Assembly (NCBI GenBank): GCA_963708725.1
Contig: CAVPTL010000014.1
Span: forward strand, 186,001 to 250,000
DNA: 64,000 bases
Source of the DNA: CAVPTL01 sp963708725
Lineage (GTDB): Bacteria; Actinomycetota; Thermoleophilia; Gaiellales; JAICJC01
Direction: 5' to 3'
Shown here: positions 33,395-43,114 of the stretch, piece by piece
Position numbering within the stretch: the stretch's first letter is position 1
Layout: the number at the start of each line of letters is the position of its first letter
The notes under the pieces: model-generated
What the model was told of the DNA's origin: nothing
The model's database searches: none
The model's input: only the letters and a program-made list of their open reading frames with translations
Position numbers and translations under genes: made by a program

Positions 33395-34156
33395 ATGTTC
33401 GACGTCTCCGAGGACCGCTACGACCGTTTCATGGGTCGCTACTCGCAGCTGCTCGCCCCTGAGATGGCGAGGTTTGCCGGGATAGCCGCCGGCATGCGCG
33501 TTGTCGACGTCGGCTGCGGCACCGGCGTGCTTTCAACTGCGCTGGCCGAGATCGTCGGCGAGCAGAGCCTCGCTGCGATCGACCCGATGCAACGCTTCGT
33601 GGATTCGACCCGGTCTCGTATTCCGGGCGCCGACGTGCGACTCGGAAAGGCCGAAGCGTTGCCCTGGGGCGACGCCGAGTTCGACGCCGCGATCGCGCAA
33701 CTCGTGGTGGCGTTCATGGACGATCCGCGCGCCGGCGTCGCAGACATGGTGAGGATCGTGCGTCCCGGTGGAACCGTGGCTTTCGCGATGTGGGATGCCG
33801 AGCAGATGCAGATGACGACGGTGTTCTGGCTGGCCGCTCGCGACGCTGAGGTGGAGTCGTCGATCGCTCCTCTGGCCTACCGAAACGAGCCGGATCTCAC
33901 GACGCTCGCGACTGAGGCGGGCCTCGAGAACGTCAGGACAGAGGCACTTCGGGTCTCGTCGCACTACGCAGACTTCGACGACTTCTGGGAGCCGTTCAGC
34001 TTCGGCATCGGCCCGCTCGGCGCCCTCTACGAGACGCTCTCGGACGACCGCCGGGTCGCCGTCCGAGAGCATGCCCGCGAGCGCCTCGGCAATCCCGCCG
34101 GGCCGTTTGCGCTGTCGGCGCTTGCGTGGGCCGTACGCGGCACTACCCCCGCTTGA
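33395..34156 (+). CDS. Class I SAM-dependent methyltransferase
   Basis: 253 residues. Methyltransferase motif I is VVDVGCGTGVLSTALAEIVG, followed by the acidic AIDPM loop, then LPWGDAEFDAAIAQLVVAFM and the post-motif RIVRPGGTVAFAMWD. UbiE/MenG-like Methyltransf_11/25 type; the substrate is unknown. It ends inside the 3' end of the convergent secreted-protein gene (14-base overlap). Confidence 0.9.
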   Translation: MFDVSEDRYDRFMGRYSQLLAPEMARFAGIAAGMRVVDVGCGTGVLSTALAEIVGEQSLAAIDPMQRFVDSTRSRIPGADVRLGKAEALPWGDAEFDAAIAQLVVAFMDDPRAGVADMVRIVRPGGTVAFAMWDAEQMQMTTVFWLAARDAEVESSIAPLAYRNEPDLTTLATEAGLENVRTEALRVSSHYADFDDFWEPFSFGIGPLGALYETLSDDRRVAVREHARERLGNPAGPFALSALAWAVRGTTPA

Positions 34157-36182
34157 TCGTCAGCGAAGCCGGTACCGAGAAGAGCCTCGCCCCCAATGGG
34201 TCACGAGCGATCATGGTGAGACGGCAAACGGTCTTTCCGGCCTTCACCGACGCTCGCGTGACGGCGTGAGTGGCCGTGCAGATCGTCGCGGCTCCGGGCA
34301 CCAGAGGCGTTGCCGGGCAGGCGGCCACGAGCTGCAGGTTCTGGGTGGCGATCCCGACCCGGTGTAGCGTGGTCGTTCCGGTGTTGGTGACCGTGATCTG
34401 GTAGGTGATCGTCTGGCCAGCCTTGAACTTGCGCGACTGCGAGGTGATCGCAACCGCGATCCGCGACGTCGGCGCGGCGACGACCGTGCCCGCGCTCGAG
34501 TTTGCGGATGTCACCACCTGGCTCAGCCCATCGAGGGCGGTCGCGCTGCCAGTTCCCGTCAGGCTGCGTGCGGCATCGATGTCACTCTGCGTCGTCGAGT
34601 AGGTTGACGTGCAGGTCTCCGACGCCCCCGCGGCGAGGCTCGCCTGCGGGCAGTTGGGAGTCGTCGCGCCCGACAGCGTGTCGGCAACCACGACCGACGT
34701 CACCGTGCCACTCGTCTGGTTGGTCACCCGATACGACAGCGTCACCAGTTGCCCCGCCGCGGTGTACGTCGGCCGATCTGCCGACCGCACCACTTTCAGC
34801 TGGGTGCCCCAGATGTCGACGCCCGCGGAGGTCGCGGTGACGCTGGGGCTGTTGCCGTCGGTCAGGGCTCCCGATACCAGGGACGGCCCGATATCCGCAG
34901 ATGCCCAGACCGCCACGGGGACGGTCACGGCCGGTGTCGATGTCCCGGCGGCCAGAACGTTGCTCGAGTCGGCGGCGTAGGTGCAGCTGACCGAACGCGA
35001 TCCCACGATGGTGGCGGCACAGTCCCATCCGGTACCCGTGGGGGTCGACTCGACCGTCACGCCGGCGGGCAACGCGGCGGTCGCAACCAGAGGCGTATTC
35101 TCGGCGCCCCCCAGAGCACCCGCCGACGCGGTCAGCGTGACGTTGCCAGTGCTACCGGGGCTGAACGGACCGCCACCGATGGCGAGCGACAGCAACGGCG
35201 GGTTGGAAACCTGGGTGCTGGCCTGGATGTTCCAGATGTCGTGGTGATCCGTCCCACCCGACCCGGATGCCCCGAAACCAAATCGGTACGAGGACACCGT
35301 CGTGAGCATCGGGCCGGGATAATCGGACTTCGTAACCGCCGAGGTCGGGACGTCGATGAGCGTCGTTCCGTCGACGGTGACGACCACCCTCGGGTCGGCA
35401 GCGGTCGAGGGCGACACATCGACCACCACATGGTGGGTGGCCGACAGACGATCGACACCGTGGAGCAGCAACGCGTTGGCCGCGGTTCCGGCGACGTAAC
35501 AGTAGCCACCATCGAAGGTGTCTCCCATACCCCGAAGCACGACTGCGTCGGGCATATTGCCGGGCGCAGGGGTGGTGGTGGAACAGTCGTGTCGGAGTCC
35601 GCCGCCGATCGGCCATGACCCACCGTCGGCATCGAAGCCGGAGGCGGTGCCGCTCACATCCAGAGTGACTCCCATCAACCCCCCGGTTACGCCACCGGCG
35701 CGGAGCCGTGGCCCATACCCATAGAGGCCGTAGCTCCCGCTCACCGGTGTGAACGAGTGCGAGCCGTCGACGAGAAAGAACGAGAGCCCGTCCCCGCCGC
35801 TACCACCGAACTGGGACTCGTCGAAGGAGACATGCAGGCCAAGATCTGCCGACACCGGGCGGTCGTACACAACCTCGCCGATCGCGTTCGACACCCCGAG
35901 GTTGGGCGTGAGATCGATCACCCCCGAACCGGGATCATCCGGCGATGCGAACGCGCACCCCGGGATGGGGCTACCGGCGCTCGTGGGACCGGCTGTCAGA
36001 CACGGGGCCGAGTTCCCGTCGGTGATCCAGCCGCTGTCCGTAACGGACACCTCGGTGCCGGGCTCGGTCACGATCTCGGTGGTGGACGCGAGTGCGGCAC
36101 TCGAAACGACCGTACATGCCAAAACGACCAGGCTCAGGCCCAAGCCGTATCGGCGTGCGAACTTCGTGACGCTATGACTCAC
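34143..36182 (-). CDS. Secreted L-type lectin-like protein with DUF11-type repeats
   Basis: 679 residues from the GTG at 36182 (GAGGAG upstream). A signal peptide (GLSLVVLACTVVSSAALAST) is followed by a ~250-residue beta-sandwich with the L-type lectin hallmark GDGLSFFLVDGSHSF and a later TTVSSYRFGFGASGSGG. Then there are about three immunoglobulin-like DUF11/CARDB-type repeats (e.g. YTAAGQLVTLSYRVTN and FKAGQTITYQITVTNTGTTT). No sortase motif or C-terminal helix is visible, so it is probably released or loosely wall-associated. Likely a carbohydrate-binding or adhesive surface protein. Confidence 0.8.
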   Translation of the reverse strand: MSHSVTKFARRYGLGLSLVVLACTVVSSAALASTTEIVTEPGTEVSVTDSGWITDGNSAPCLTAGPTSAGSPIPGCAFASPDDPGSGVIDLTPNLGVSNAIGEVVYDRPVSADLGLHVSFDESQFGGSGGDGLSFFLVDGSHSFTPVSGSYGLYGYGPRLRAGGVTGGLMGVTLDVSGTASGFDADGGSWPIGGGLRHDCSTTTPAPGNMPDAVVLRGMGDTFDGGYCYVAGTAANALLLHGVDRLSATHHVVVDVSPSTAADPRVVVTVDGTTLIDVPTSAVTKSDYPGPMLTTVSSYRFGFGASGSGGTDHHDIWNIQASTQVSNPPLLSLAIGGGPFSPGSTGNVTLTASAGALGGAENTPLVATAALPAGVTVESTPTGTGWDCAATIVGSRSVSCTYAADSSNVLAAGTSTPAVTVPVAVWASADIGPSLVSGALTDGNSPSVTATSAGVDIWGTQLKVVRSADRPTYTAAGQLVTLSYRVTNQTSGTVTSVVVADTLSGATTPNCPQASLAAGASETCTSTYSTTQSDIDAARSLTGTGSATALDGLSQVVTSANSSAGTVVAAPTSRIAVAITSQSRKFKAGQTITYQITVTNTGTTTLHRVGIATQNLQLVAACPATPLVPGAATICTATHAVTRASVKAGKTVCRLTMIARDPLGARLFSVPASLTIKRG

Positions 36183-36335
36183 GTGGGACTCCTCAGATGA
36201 CGGATCAGACGACGCTCTGAGCGTTGTTATCGACCCGCCAAATCGTGGTTTCACATGACGGCCTCGCTGCAAAGCACGTCAATCCCCCGCCAACTGAGGG
36301 CTAAGCCCAGCGGGCCAGATGCCGATGGGGATGGC

Positions 36336-37340
36336 ATGAGCGCCTTACGTGACGCGCAGGTCGCCCGTGACCGCCTGCTGGCGTGGAGTGCCGCGGCCAT
36401 GTACGCCGGCGCCGCCCTGCTGGGCGTGCTCGAGGCGGCCACTCCCGGCGGTCCGGGCTTTTCGATGATTCCACCGCTGATCGCGCTGGTGGTCTCGCCA
36501 CTGGTGATCGTGGTCTCGCGCCGCGTGTCCCGGCCGTGGCTGGCGTTGCTCGCCCCGATCGGCGTCGTCCTGATCGCCGACGCCGTCGCGAGCACCGGCG
36601 GGATCGGCGACGGCGCCGTGCTGTATGTCTGGCCGGTGGTGTGGGCGGCGTGGTTTTACGGGTGGCGCGTGACCGCCGCCACGGTCGCCACCGTCGGCGT
36701 TGCGCATGCGCTCGTCCTGCACTCGATGCCGCCGGGCCTCGGCTACTTCGACCGCTGGTTGGACGTGATGATGACGGTCACGATCGTCGCGGCGGTCGTC
36801 CGACTGGTTGCCGCCCAGAATCAGAAGCTCGTCGACGCGCTGGTCGAGGAGGCGCGGGTGGACGCCCTTACCGGTCTGCTCAATCGTCGTGGCTTTGAGG
36901 AGCGAGCTCCGATCGAGCTGGCCCGGTCACGCCGGGAACAGTCGATGATCGCGGTCGCGTCGTTCGATCTCGACCACTTCAAGCAGATCAATGACGAGCA
37001 CGGACACGATGTCGGCGATCAGGTTCTGACCCAGTTCGGACAGGTGCTCCGCGAACAAGCGCGCGGCATCGATCTGCTCGCCCGCATGGGTGGCGAAGAG
37101 TTTGTGGTGCTGCTTTCCAACGCCGATCTGCTCGGAGCCTACGGCTTCGCCGAGCGAGTGCGGAAGCACCTCGCCGTCATCGATCCGCCGATCACCACCA
37201 GCGCCGGTGTCGCCGTCGCCCGTGCTCCCGTGAGCGTTGAGGAGCTCCTGCGGCAGGCGGACGTTGCGCTCTACCAGGCCAAGGACGGCGGTCGCGATCA
37301 GACGGTGACAGCGACCGAGAATACCCCGCTTCTCAGCTGA
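36336..37340 (+). CDS. Membrane-bound diguanylate cyclase (GGEEF)
   Basis: 334 residues from ATG 36336 (GGGG five bases upstream; ATG 36255 lacks a ribosome site). Five or six transmembrane helices come first (~15-180), then a GGDEF domain with DALTGLLNRRGFEE, DLDHFKQINDEHGHDVGD and the active-site GGEEF. The I-site RGID lies five residues before it, so both catalysis and product inhibition look intact. It makes c-di-GMP, which can act on the PilZ and HD-GYP proteins encoded nearby. Confidence 0.93.
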   Translation: MSALRDAQVARDRLLAWSAAAMYAGAALLGVLEAATPGGPGFSMIPPLIALVVSPLVIVVSRRVSRPWLALLAPIGVVLIADAVASTGGIGDGAVLYVWPVVWAAWFYGWRVTAATVATVGVAHALVLHSMPPGLGYFDRWLDVMMTVTIVAAVVRLVAAQNQKLVDALVEEARVDALTGLLNRRGFEERAPIELARSRREQSMIAVASFDLDHFKQINDEHGHDVGDQVLTQFGQVLREQARGIDLLARMGGEEFVVLLSNADLLGAYGFAERVRKHLAVIDPPITTSAGVAVARAPVSVEELLRQADVALYQAKDGGRDQTVTATENTPLLS

Positions 37341-37349
37341 TCAGAGGGC

Positions 37350-37355
37350 TATGCT
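37350..37355 (+). promoter_or_regulatory. -10 box TATGCT of leaderless GST gene
   Basis: TATGCT ends 6 bases before the ATG at 37362. Confidence 0.55.
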
Positions 37356-37361
37356 GGCGCG

Positions 37362-38001
37362 ATGATGGAGCTCTACTACCGACCGGGTGCCGCGTCGCTG
37401 GCCGTCCACGCGATGCTCGAGGAGGTCGGTGCGGAGTACCAGCTGATTCGCGTAACCGGTCGTGGGGATGACCTCTCCCCGCCCGAATACGCGGCGCTCA
37501 ACCCCCATCACCGCGTCCCAACGCTGGTCGACGGCGACCTCGTCGTGTACGAGGCCGCCGCGGTGTTGATGCATCTGGCCGATACCCACCCCACCGCCCG
37601 GCTCGCACCGGCGCTTGGGAGCGACGCCCGGGCCGACTGGTATCGATGGATGGCGTACCTGACAAACACCGTCCAGGCGTCGTTCATGATCTGGATCTAT
37701 CCCGAGCGATATACCGCCGAACCGTCCGGCATCGACGCGGTCGAGCTCCAGGCCGAACGCGACCTCACCGGGATGCGGGAGTTCCTCGAGGCCGAGCTGG
37801 AGGGCCGCGACCACCTGCTGGACGATTTCAGCACCGCCGACCTCTTCCTCTTCATGGTCACCCGGTGGGGCCGAAACATGGATCCGCGCTGGTGGGATCA
37901 GCCCAACCTCGGCCGGCATTACCGCTCGGTGAGCTGGTCGCCCCGCTGTTAGCCGCGCGATGCAGCTCGAGCAGCTCGAGGACGACCTCAGCCGTCGCTG
38001 A
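37362..38001 (+). CDS. Glutathione S-transferase-like protein, frameshifted at 37941-37944
   Basis: Thioredoxin-like N-terminal domain (MELYYRPGAASLAVHAMLEE, the VPTLVDGD turn, YEAAAVLMHLAD) and a helical GST C-terminal domain. As written the frame stops at 37952 after HYRSVSWSPRC. Deleting one C from the CCCC run 37941-37944 instead gives SPAVSRAMQLEQLEDDLSRR and a stop at 37999-38001, the expected GST ending (212 residues). Actinobacteria usually lack glutathione, so the thiol partner is uncertain. Confidence 0.8.
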
Positions 38002-38674
38002 CGGCGATCCCGGCCGCCTGGGCCAACGCGGGTGCCAGGTCGATCAGCTGCACCGGGCTGATGATCGCTCCCCGCAGCGCGAACGCGTCGTTCACGCCGA
38101 GCGTGGAGCCACGCATGTCGACTCGCGTCAGGGTGGCGCCCGACAGCTCGACCCGACTCAGGCGACAGTCGGCGAACCGCACGTGATCGAGCTGTGCGCC
38201 GCCGAAGTCGGCGTCGGCGAACGAACACCCGTCGAACGACACGTTTCGGAGCTTCGCGATCCGGAAATTGACGTAGTCGAACTTGCACTCGCGAAAGGTC
38301 GTCTCGGTGATCTCGCCCTCACGCAGCTGGATCCCCGTGAGGCTCGCGCGCTCGATCTCCACGCGATTCATGCGCGCAGCGGTCCAGTCGGCGTTCGCGA
38401 CGTTGATGTTTCGTGCGAGCACGTCGCGGAGGCTCACTCCGCGAAACGTGGTGCGCGAAAGATCGCTACCTTCCATCCGCATCTGGCTGAAGGTGCCCGA
38501 ACCGGCGATCGCCCCTTCGAAGGATGTCTCGGGCCGTAGCTCGACGTACTCGAGCGCGAACCCCGGCTGCACCCAGTCGTCGCCGAACGGCTCGAGCCGG
38601 TCATCGTCGAACTCGGGCGCAACAGTTGCACCGATCACCCGAGTCTTGGACCGCTCCGCCATCGCGCACACCAT
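37988..38674 (-). CDS. Pentapeptide-repeat protein
   Basis: 228 residues. From ~65 to ~205 it consists of pentapeptide repeats of the A(D/N)LXX type (e.g. SLRDVLARNINVANADWTAA and SFADADFGGAQLDHVRFADC), forming a right-handed quadrilateral beta helix. Some family members mimic DNA and protect gyrase, but most have unknown roles; nothing here selects one. Convergent with the GST gene, overlapping its corrected end. Confidence 0.88.
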   Translation of the reverse strand: MVCAMAERSKTRVIGATVAPEFDDDRLEPFGDDWVQPGFALEYVELRPETSFEGAIAGSGTFSQMRMEGSDLSRTTFRGVSLRDVLARNINVANADWTAARMNRVEIERASLTGIQLREGEITETTFRECKFDYVNFRIAKLRNVSFDGCSFADADFGGAQLDHVRFADCRLSRVELSGATLTRVDMRGSTLGVNDAFALRGAIISPVQLIDLAPALAQAAGIAVSDG

Positions 38675-38897
38675 GCCACAACCGCGTCGGGAACCGTCAC
38701 GGTGCGCGGCCTACGCGCGCTTGGCGCAAACCCGCGACTCAGAGCCGCGCCGGCGGGCGTCACGGTAGCTGTGGGCGGCCTTGCCCGACAGATCGAGAAT
38801 CCGGCGATACCTGCGCTCTTCACCATGTGTCCACGTCATCGGCATGACACACACATTCCCGACCGGACAGACTTCTACACGTGGAGGCTGGGTGCGA
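38675..38897. other. 223-base intergenic stretch, no gene recognised
   Basis: Lies between two minus-strand genes: upstream of the pentapeptide gene and downstream of the PilZ gene. Open frames exist on both strands but none resembles a protein family. No strong hairpin or tRNA-like structure was seen. Confidence 0.4.
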
Positions 38898-39566
38898 TCA
38901 GCCGGCGACGGCGTCGTCTCGGCTCAGCACCCGCTCGATCACCGCGTGGGTGGCGGCCGTGGGCTGAACCCAGGAGCAGCCGACGATCCGCTGGCCGCTG
39001 TCGAACGAGGTGGTTCGGGAAACCACGATGTCCTGCTCGACCACTCCATGCAGAAACCGGCAGTGCAGTGCGTAGACGTCGCCTTGGCGAACCCGCACGT
39101 CGAGGCACGAGATGCCGATGCCCGACTGTGACAGGTCAACCGCCGCGGACTCCATCTGGGTGCCGTCGAGCAGTCGTTCGCAATCCTTCGCGGTCAGCGA
39201 GACGTGGGTCGCGACCGGCACCCGCTCTTCGAACCGGCGAGTATCGGTTGCCGAAACGTCGGTGACGTGCAGCAGCAGCGCCGCGCGCGTGGGCGAGCGA
39301 TAGCCCGCCTCTTCGACGACGGTGGTGACCGTGTAGGGCAGCCCATTGACGAGCAGCTCAGCCGCCAGTTCGATGCCTTCGCGAACGGCGAGCCGCGGGG
39401 CTGTTGCCCGCACCGCGTCGCCCTCGGCGCGGATCGTCCAGACCTCAACCTCGCCACCGTCAGAACTGCGCATGTCCAATGCCGACTCCGCGACCAGCTG
39501 AAGCGCGGCCGTCCGGATCAGGGAGGGCGGCGTATCGAGGTCATCGTATGTCTGCATCGTGTCCAA
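38898..39566 (-). CDS. PilZ-domain c-di-GMP receptor (YcgR-like)
   Basis: About 222 residues. The N-terminal flagellar-brake-like barrel (~10-110) is followed by a PilZ domain with both c-di-GMP motifs: RRFEERVPV (RxxxR) and VDLSQSGIGISC (DxSxxG). Binds c-di-GMP and changes motility, pilus or polysaccharide output by protein contact. The TTG at 39566 has GGAGG four bases upstream; ATG 39557 is the alternative start. Divergent from the large cyclase-AAA gene. Confidence 0.9.
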   Translation of the reverse strand: MDTMQTYDDLDTPPSLIRTAALQLVAESALDMRSSDGGEVEVWTIRAEGDAVRATAPRLAVREGIELAAELLVNGLPYTVTTVVEEAGYRSPTRAALLLHVTDVSATDTRRFEERVPVATHVSLTAKDCERLLDGTQMESAAVDLSQSGIGISCLDVRVRQGDVYALHCRFLHGVVEQDIVVSRTTSFDSGQRIVGCSWVQPTAATHAVIERVLSRDDAVAG

Positions 39567-39625
39567 GTCACCTCCAGCTTCCGAGGATTCGGGGTGGCGG
39601 GACATCCCCCAAAAGGGTGTGCCGG

Positions 39626-39631
39626 TAGGCT
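39626..39631 (+). promoter_or_regulatory. -10 box TAGGCT of leaderless cyclase-AAA gene
   Basis: TAGGCT ends 6 bases before GTG 39638, with no ribosome site. Confidence 0.55.
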
Positions 39632-39637
39632 TGGCGG

Positions 39638-42600
39638 GTGATCTGCTCCAGTTGCAATAGTGAGAATCGTGACGGCCGCCGATTCTGCGGACAGTGTGGC
39701 GCGGCACTGACGGTCACCTGCGGGGCGTGTGGCGCCGCCAACGAGCCGGGCGAGCGGTTCTGTGGCGAGTGCGGCAACGGCCTGGTCGCCGGCTCGACCG
39801 CTCCCGCAGCGCCGATCGCCGAGCGTCGCGTGATCTCGATCCTCTTTGCCGACCTGGTCGGCTTCACCCCGTTCTCGGAAGAGCGCGATCCGGAGGAGGT
39901 GCGGGAAATGCTGGCCCGCTACTTCGACGTCGCCACTGCGATCGTGGGCCGCTACGGCGGAACGCTCGAGAAGTTCATCGGCGACGCCGTGGTGGCGGTC
40001 TGGGGGACTCCGGTCGCGCTCGAGGACGATGCCGAGCGAGCGGTGCGGGCCGCACTCGATCTGGTCGCCGCGGTCGCTGACCTCGGAGACGAACATTCTG
40101 GCTCACTCGAACTTCGCGCCGCGGTCTCGACCGGCGAGACGGCGGTCACGATCGGCGCACTCGGCCAGGGGATGGTCGCCGGCGACGTGGTCAACACCAC
40201 CGCTCGGATGCAATCCGCCGCCAACTCCGGGTCGGTGCTGATCGACGAGGCTACGCGCCGCGCCACCGAGGCCGCGATCCAAAGCGCACCGGCGGGAGCG
40301 TTCACGCTCAAGGGCAAAACCGAGCCGGTCGAGCTGTGGGCAGCGCTGCGGGTCGTTGCCGCCCGCGGCGGCGAGGGCCGTTCGAGAGGGCTGGAACCAC
40401 CATTCGTCGGCCGAGATCGAGAATTCAGGCTGGTGAAGGAGGCCGCGCTGGCGACCGCCGAAGGCGGCCGCGCCCAACTGGTGTCGATCGTCGGCGTCGC
40501 GGGCATCGGCAAGAGCCGGCTCGCCTGGGAGTTCGAGAAGCACACCGACGGGTTGGTCGAAGACTTCTGGTGGCATCAGGGGCGATGTCTGAGCTATGGC
40601 GACGGCGTCGCGTTCTGGGCGCTGGCCGAGATGCTGCGCGTGCGCGCGCGGATCAAGGAGGACGATTCGCCGGAGACGACAGCTGCGAAGCTCGGCGAAA
40701 CAGTCGCGCGGTTCGTCCCCGACGCCGAGGAGGCCGGCTGGATCACACCCTCGCTTCGGCACCTGCTCGGACTCGAGGAGCTGAGCGACGGCGACCGCGG
40801 GCGGCTGTTCTCCGGCTGGCGGCTGTTCTTCGAGCGAATGGCATCGGATGCGCCCACCGTGCTCGTTTTCGAGGACATCCAGTGGGCCGACCAGGGCCTG
40901 CTCGACTTCATCGAGTACCTGATGGAGTGGTCGCGCGACCATCCGCTGCTGGTCGTCACGCTCGCGCGCCCCGAGCTGTTCGATCGACGCCCCGGGTGGG
41001 GAGTGGGGTCACGCGCGTTCACGTCGCTTGCGCTCGATCCGTTCTCACCCGAGACGATGCGTGAGCTGGTTTCGGGAATCGGCCCCGATCTACCGGACGG
41101 CCTGGTGGGTCGCATCGTCGAGCGCGCCGAAGGCGTCCCGCTGTATGCGGTCGAAACCGTGCGCATGCTGCTCGACCGCGGCTTGCTCGAGCGCCGCGAC
41201 GGCACGATGGTGCCAACGACGGAGGTCGAGTCACTCGAGATCCCCGCGACCCTGCACGCACTGGCGGCGGCTCGCCTCGACGCGCTCGGCGAGAGTGAGC
41301 GCAGGCTCGTCCAGGATGCCTCGGTGCTCGGAAAGACGTTTCAGATCGAAGGGCTGATCGCGGTCAGCGGGCAGACGGGTGACACTCTGAATCCGATCCT
41401 GACCGGCCTGGCGCGCAAAGAGATCTTCACGCTCCAGGCCGATCCGTTCTCGCCGGATCAGGGTCAGTACGGCTTCGTGCAAGAGCTGCTGAGAACCGTC
41501 GCCTACGAGACGCTCAGCCGCCGCGATCGCAAAGCCCGCCACCTCGCCACCGCTGCACACCTCGAGGCCTCACCGGTGGCCGACGAGCTGATCGAGGTGA
41601 TCGCAGCCCACCAACTCGACGCCTACCGAGCCGTTCCCGACGAGTCGGATGATGTCCGAGCGGCCGCCTGCGACACGCTGATCCGCGCCTCGCTGCGCGC
41701 CGCGTCGCTGGCGGCGCCGGCCGAAGCCGGCAGGTTGGTGCTCCAGGCGGCCGAGCTTTCGGACTCCGATCTCGAACACGCGCAGCTCCTGCTGCGCGGG
41801 GCGAAGTTCGCGCTCTCGGCCGGCATCATCGACATGGCTGAGGACATCGCCAAGGAGGCCATCGTGTTGCTCGACTCGGCCGGCGACTCTCGGGGCGCGG
41901 CATCGGCGCACGTGGTGCACGCTGAAGCCAGCTACCTGCTCCAGCGAACGGACGAGGCCCTGGCCGAGATGCAGGCCGCGTACACCGTGATGGGGGACAG
42001 TGAGCCAAACGCCGAGCTGGCCATGCTCGCAGCCCAGCTCGGACGGATGTACCTGTTCGTCGGTCACAGCGAGCGAGCGCTCGAGCCGCTCAACCGGGCG
42101 ATCGAGATCGCAGAGGCACTCGATCTGGCGCCACCGCTGTCGGATGCGCTCAACTCGAAGGCGCTTGCAACCGTGGACATGCGCCCCCAGGAAGCACGCA
42201 GCCTGCTCGAGGGAGCGCTTCGGATCGCGCTCGACAACGACGTCCCCCACGCCGCCCTTCGCGCCTACTTCAACCTGTCGTACATCGCCGAGGGCTGGGG
42301 CCGATCGTTTGCCGAGTACGACGCGGCCGGGATCGCACTGGCGCGCCGGCTGGGCGAGCGGCAGTGGGAGCGGTCGTTTGCGATCCACGTGATCGGCCGA
42401 TACCACGACGCCGGGGATTGGGATCGAGCGGTCGCCGCCACAACCGAGCTGCTCGAGTCTGCGCAGAGTCACGACGCATTCGTCGACATGGCCCGCGCGC
42501 ACCCGCTCGCGTGCGTTCAGGCACGCCGTGGCGACATCGCCGCGGCGAGGCAGTCGCTGCTCGACAGCGGCGCATCGGAGGCCAGCCCCGACGTGCAGGT

Positions 42601-43114
42601 ACGCGGCATCTGGGCCGCGGCGGCCGCGGCGGTCGAGGCGGCCGACGGCAACTTCACCGAGGGCATGCGGCTCGCCACGCTCGCCAGGAGCCTGACCGAA
42701 TCGCTCGGCATCCTTCACCACGCCTCGGCGCTCGGCGCCGAGCTGTATGTCGAAAACGCGCTCGCGCTCGGCGACACCAAGGCCGCGAACACGATGCTGG
42801 AATGGATCGAATCGCTCACCGTTGGGTTGCGAACGCCGATGCTCCAGGCCATCGCCTCGGGGACACGCGCGCGCCTCGGCATGGGAGATGTGGACGCCGA
42901 GTTCGAGACTGCGCTCGCGATCTTCCGCCGCATCAGCAGGGCGTGGGAGCTCGGAAACATGCTGGAGGCATACGGCCGCAGCCTCGAATCTCGGGGTCTC
43001 GACGGGAGTTCGCAGATCGCCGAGGCCCGCGATATCTACGTCAAGCTCGGAGCGACTCCGTCGATCACAAAACTCGATTCGGACGAGGGCCCCGCGCGTG
43101 CTACATTCGGTTAA
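39638..43114 (+). CDS. Zinc-ribbon / class III cyclase / AAA ATPase / TPR signalling protein
   Basis: 1158 residues. Two zinc ribbons (CSSC/CGQC and CGAC/CGEC, residues 3-50) precede a class III nucleotide-cyclase homology domain (~60-240: ISILFADLVGFTPF with a metal aspartate, then KFIGDAVVAVWGTP). An AAA_16-type ATPase has Walker A GVAGIGKSRLAWEF and Walker B TVLVFEDIQWADQG. The C-terminal ~500 residues are TPR-like helices. A common Thermoleophilia architecture; cyclic nucleotide output is likely but unproven. Its TAA overlaps the next ATG (TAATG). Confidence 0.9.
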   Translation: MICSSCNSENRDGRRFCGQCGAALTVTCGACGAANEPGERFCGECGNGLVAGSTAPAAPIAERRVISILFADLVGFTPFSEERDPEEVREMLARYFDVATAIVGRYGGTLEKFIGDAVVAVWGTPVALEDDAERAVRAALDLVAAVADLGDEHSGSLELRAAVSTGETAVTIGALGQGMVAGDVVNTTARMQSAANSGSVLIDEATRRATEAAIQSAPAGAFTLKGKTEPVELWAALRVVAARGGEGRSRGLEPPFVGRDREFRLVKEAALATAEGGRAQLVSIVGVAGIGKSRLAWEFEKHTDGLVEDFWWHQGRCLSYGDGVAFWALAEMLRVRARIKEDDSPETTAAKLGETVARFVPDAEEAGWITPSLRHLLGLEELSDGDRGRLFSGWRLFFERMASDAPTVLVFEDIQWADQGLLDFIEYLMEWSRDHPLLVVTLARPELFDRRPGWGVGSRAFTSLALDPFSPETMRELVSGIGPDLPDGLVGRIVERAEGVPLYAVETVRMLLDRGLLERRDGTMVPTTEVESLEIPATLHALAAARLDALGESERRLVQDASVLGKTFQIEGLIAVSGQTGDTLNPILTGLARKEIFTLQADPFSPDQGQYGFVQELLRTVAYETLSRRDRKARHLATAAHLEASPVADELIEVIAAHQLDAYRAVPDESDDVRAAACDTLIRASLRAASLAAPAEAGRLVLQAAELSDSDLEHAQLLLRGAKFALSAGIIDMAEDIAKEAIVLLDSAGDSRGAASAHVVHAEASYLLQRTDEALAEMQAAYTVMGDSEPNAELAMLAAQLGRMYLFVGHSERALEPLNRAIEIAEALDLAPPLSDALNSKALATVDMRPQEARSLLEGALRIALDNDVPHAALRAYFNLSYIAEGWGRSFAEYDAAGIALARRLGERQWERSFAIHVIGRYHDAGDWDRAVAATTELLESAQSHDAFVDMARAHPLACVQARRGDIAAARQSLLDSGASEASPDVQVRGIWAAAAAAVEAADGNFTEGMRLATLARSLTESLGILHHASALGAELYVENALALGDTKAANTMLEWIESLTVGLRTPMLQAIASGTRARLGMGDVDAEFETALAIFRRISRAWELGNMLEAYGRSLESRGLDGSSQIAEARDIYVKLGATPSITKLDSDEGPARATFG

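Noticed and set aside
38635..38826. Possible small gene between the pentapeptide and PilZ genes
   Set aside because: No ribosome site or -10, no family resemblance, and it overlaps the start of the pentapeptide gene.
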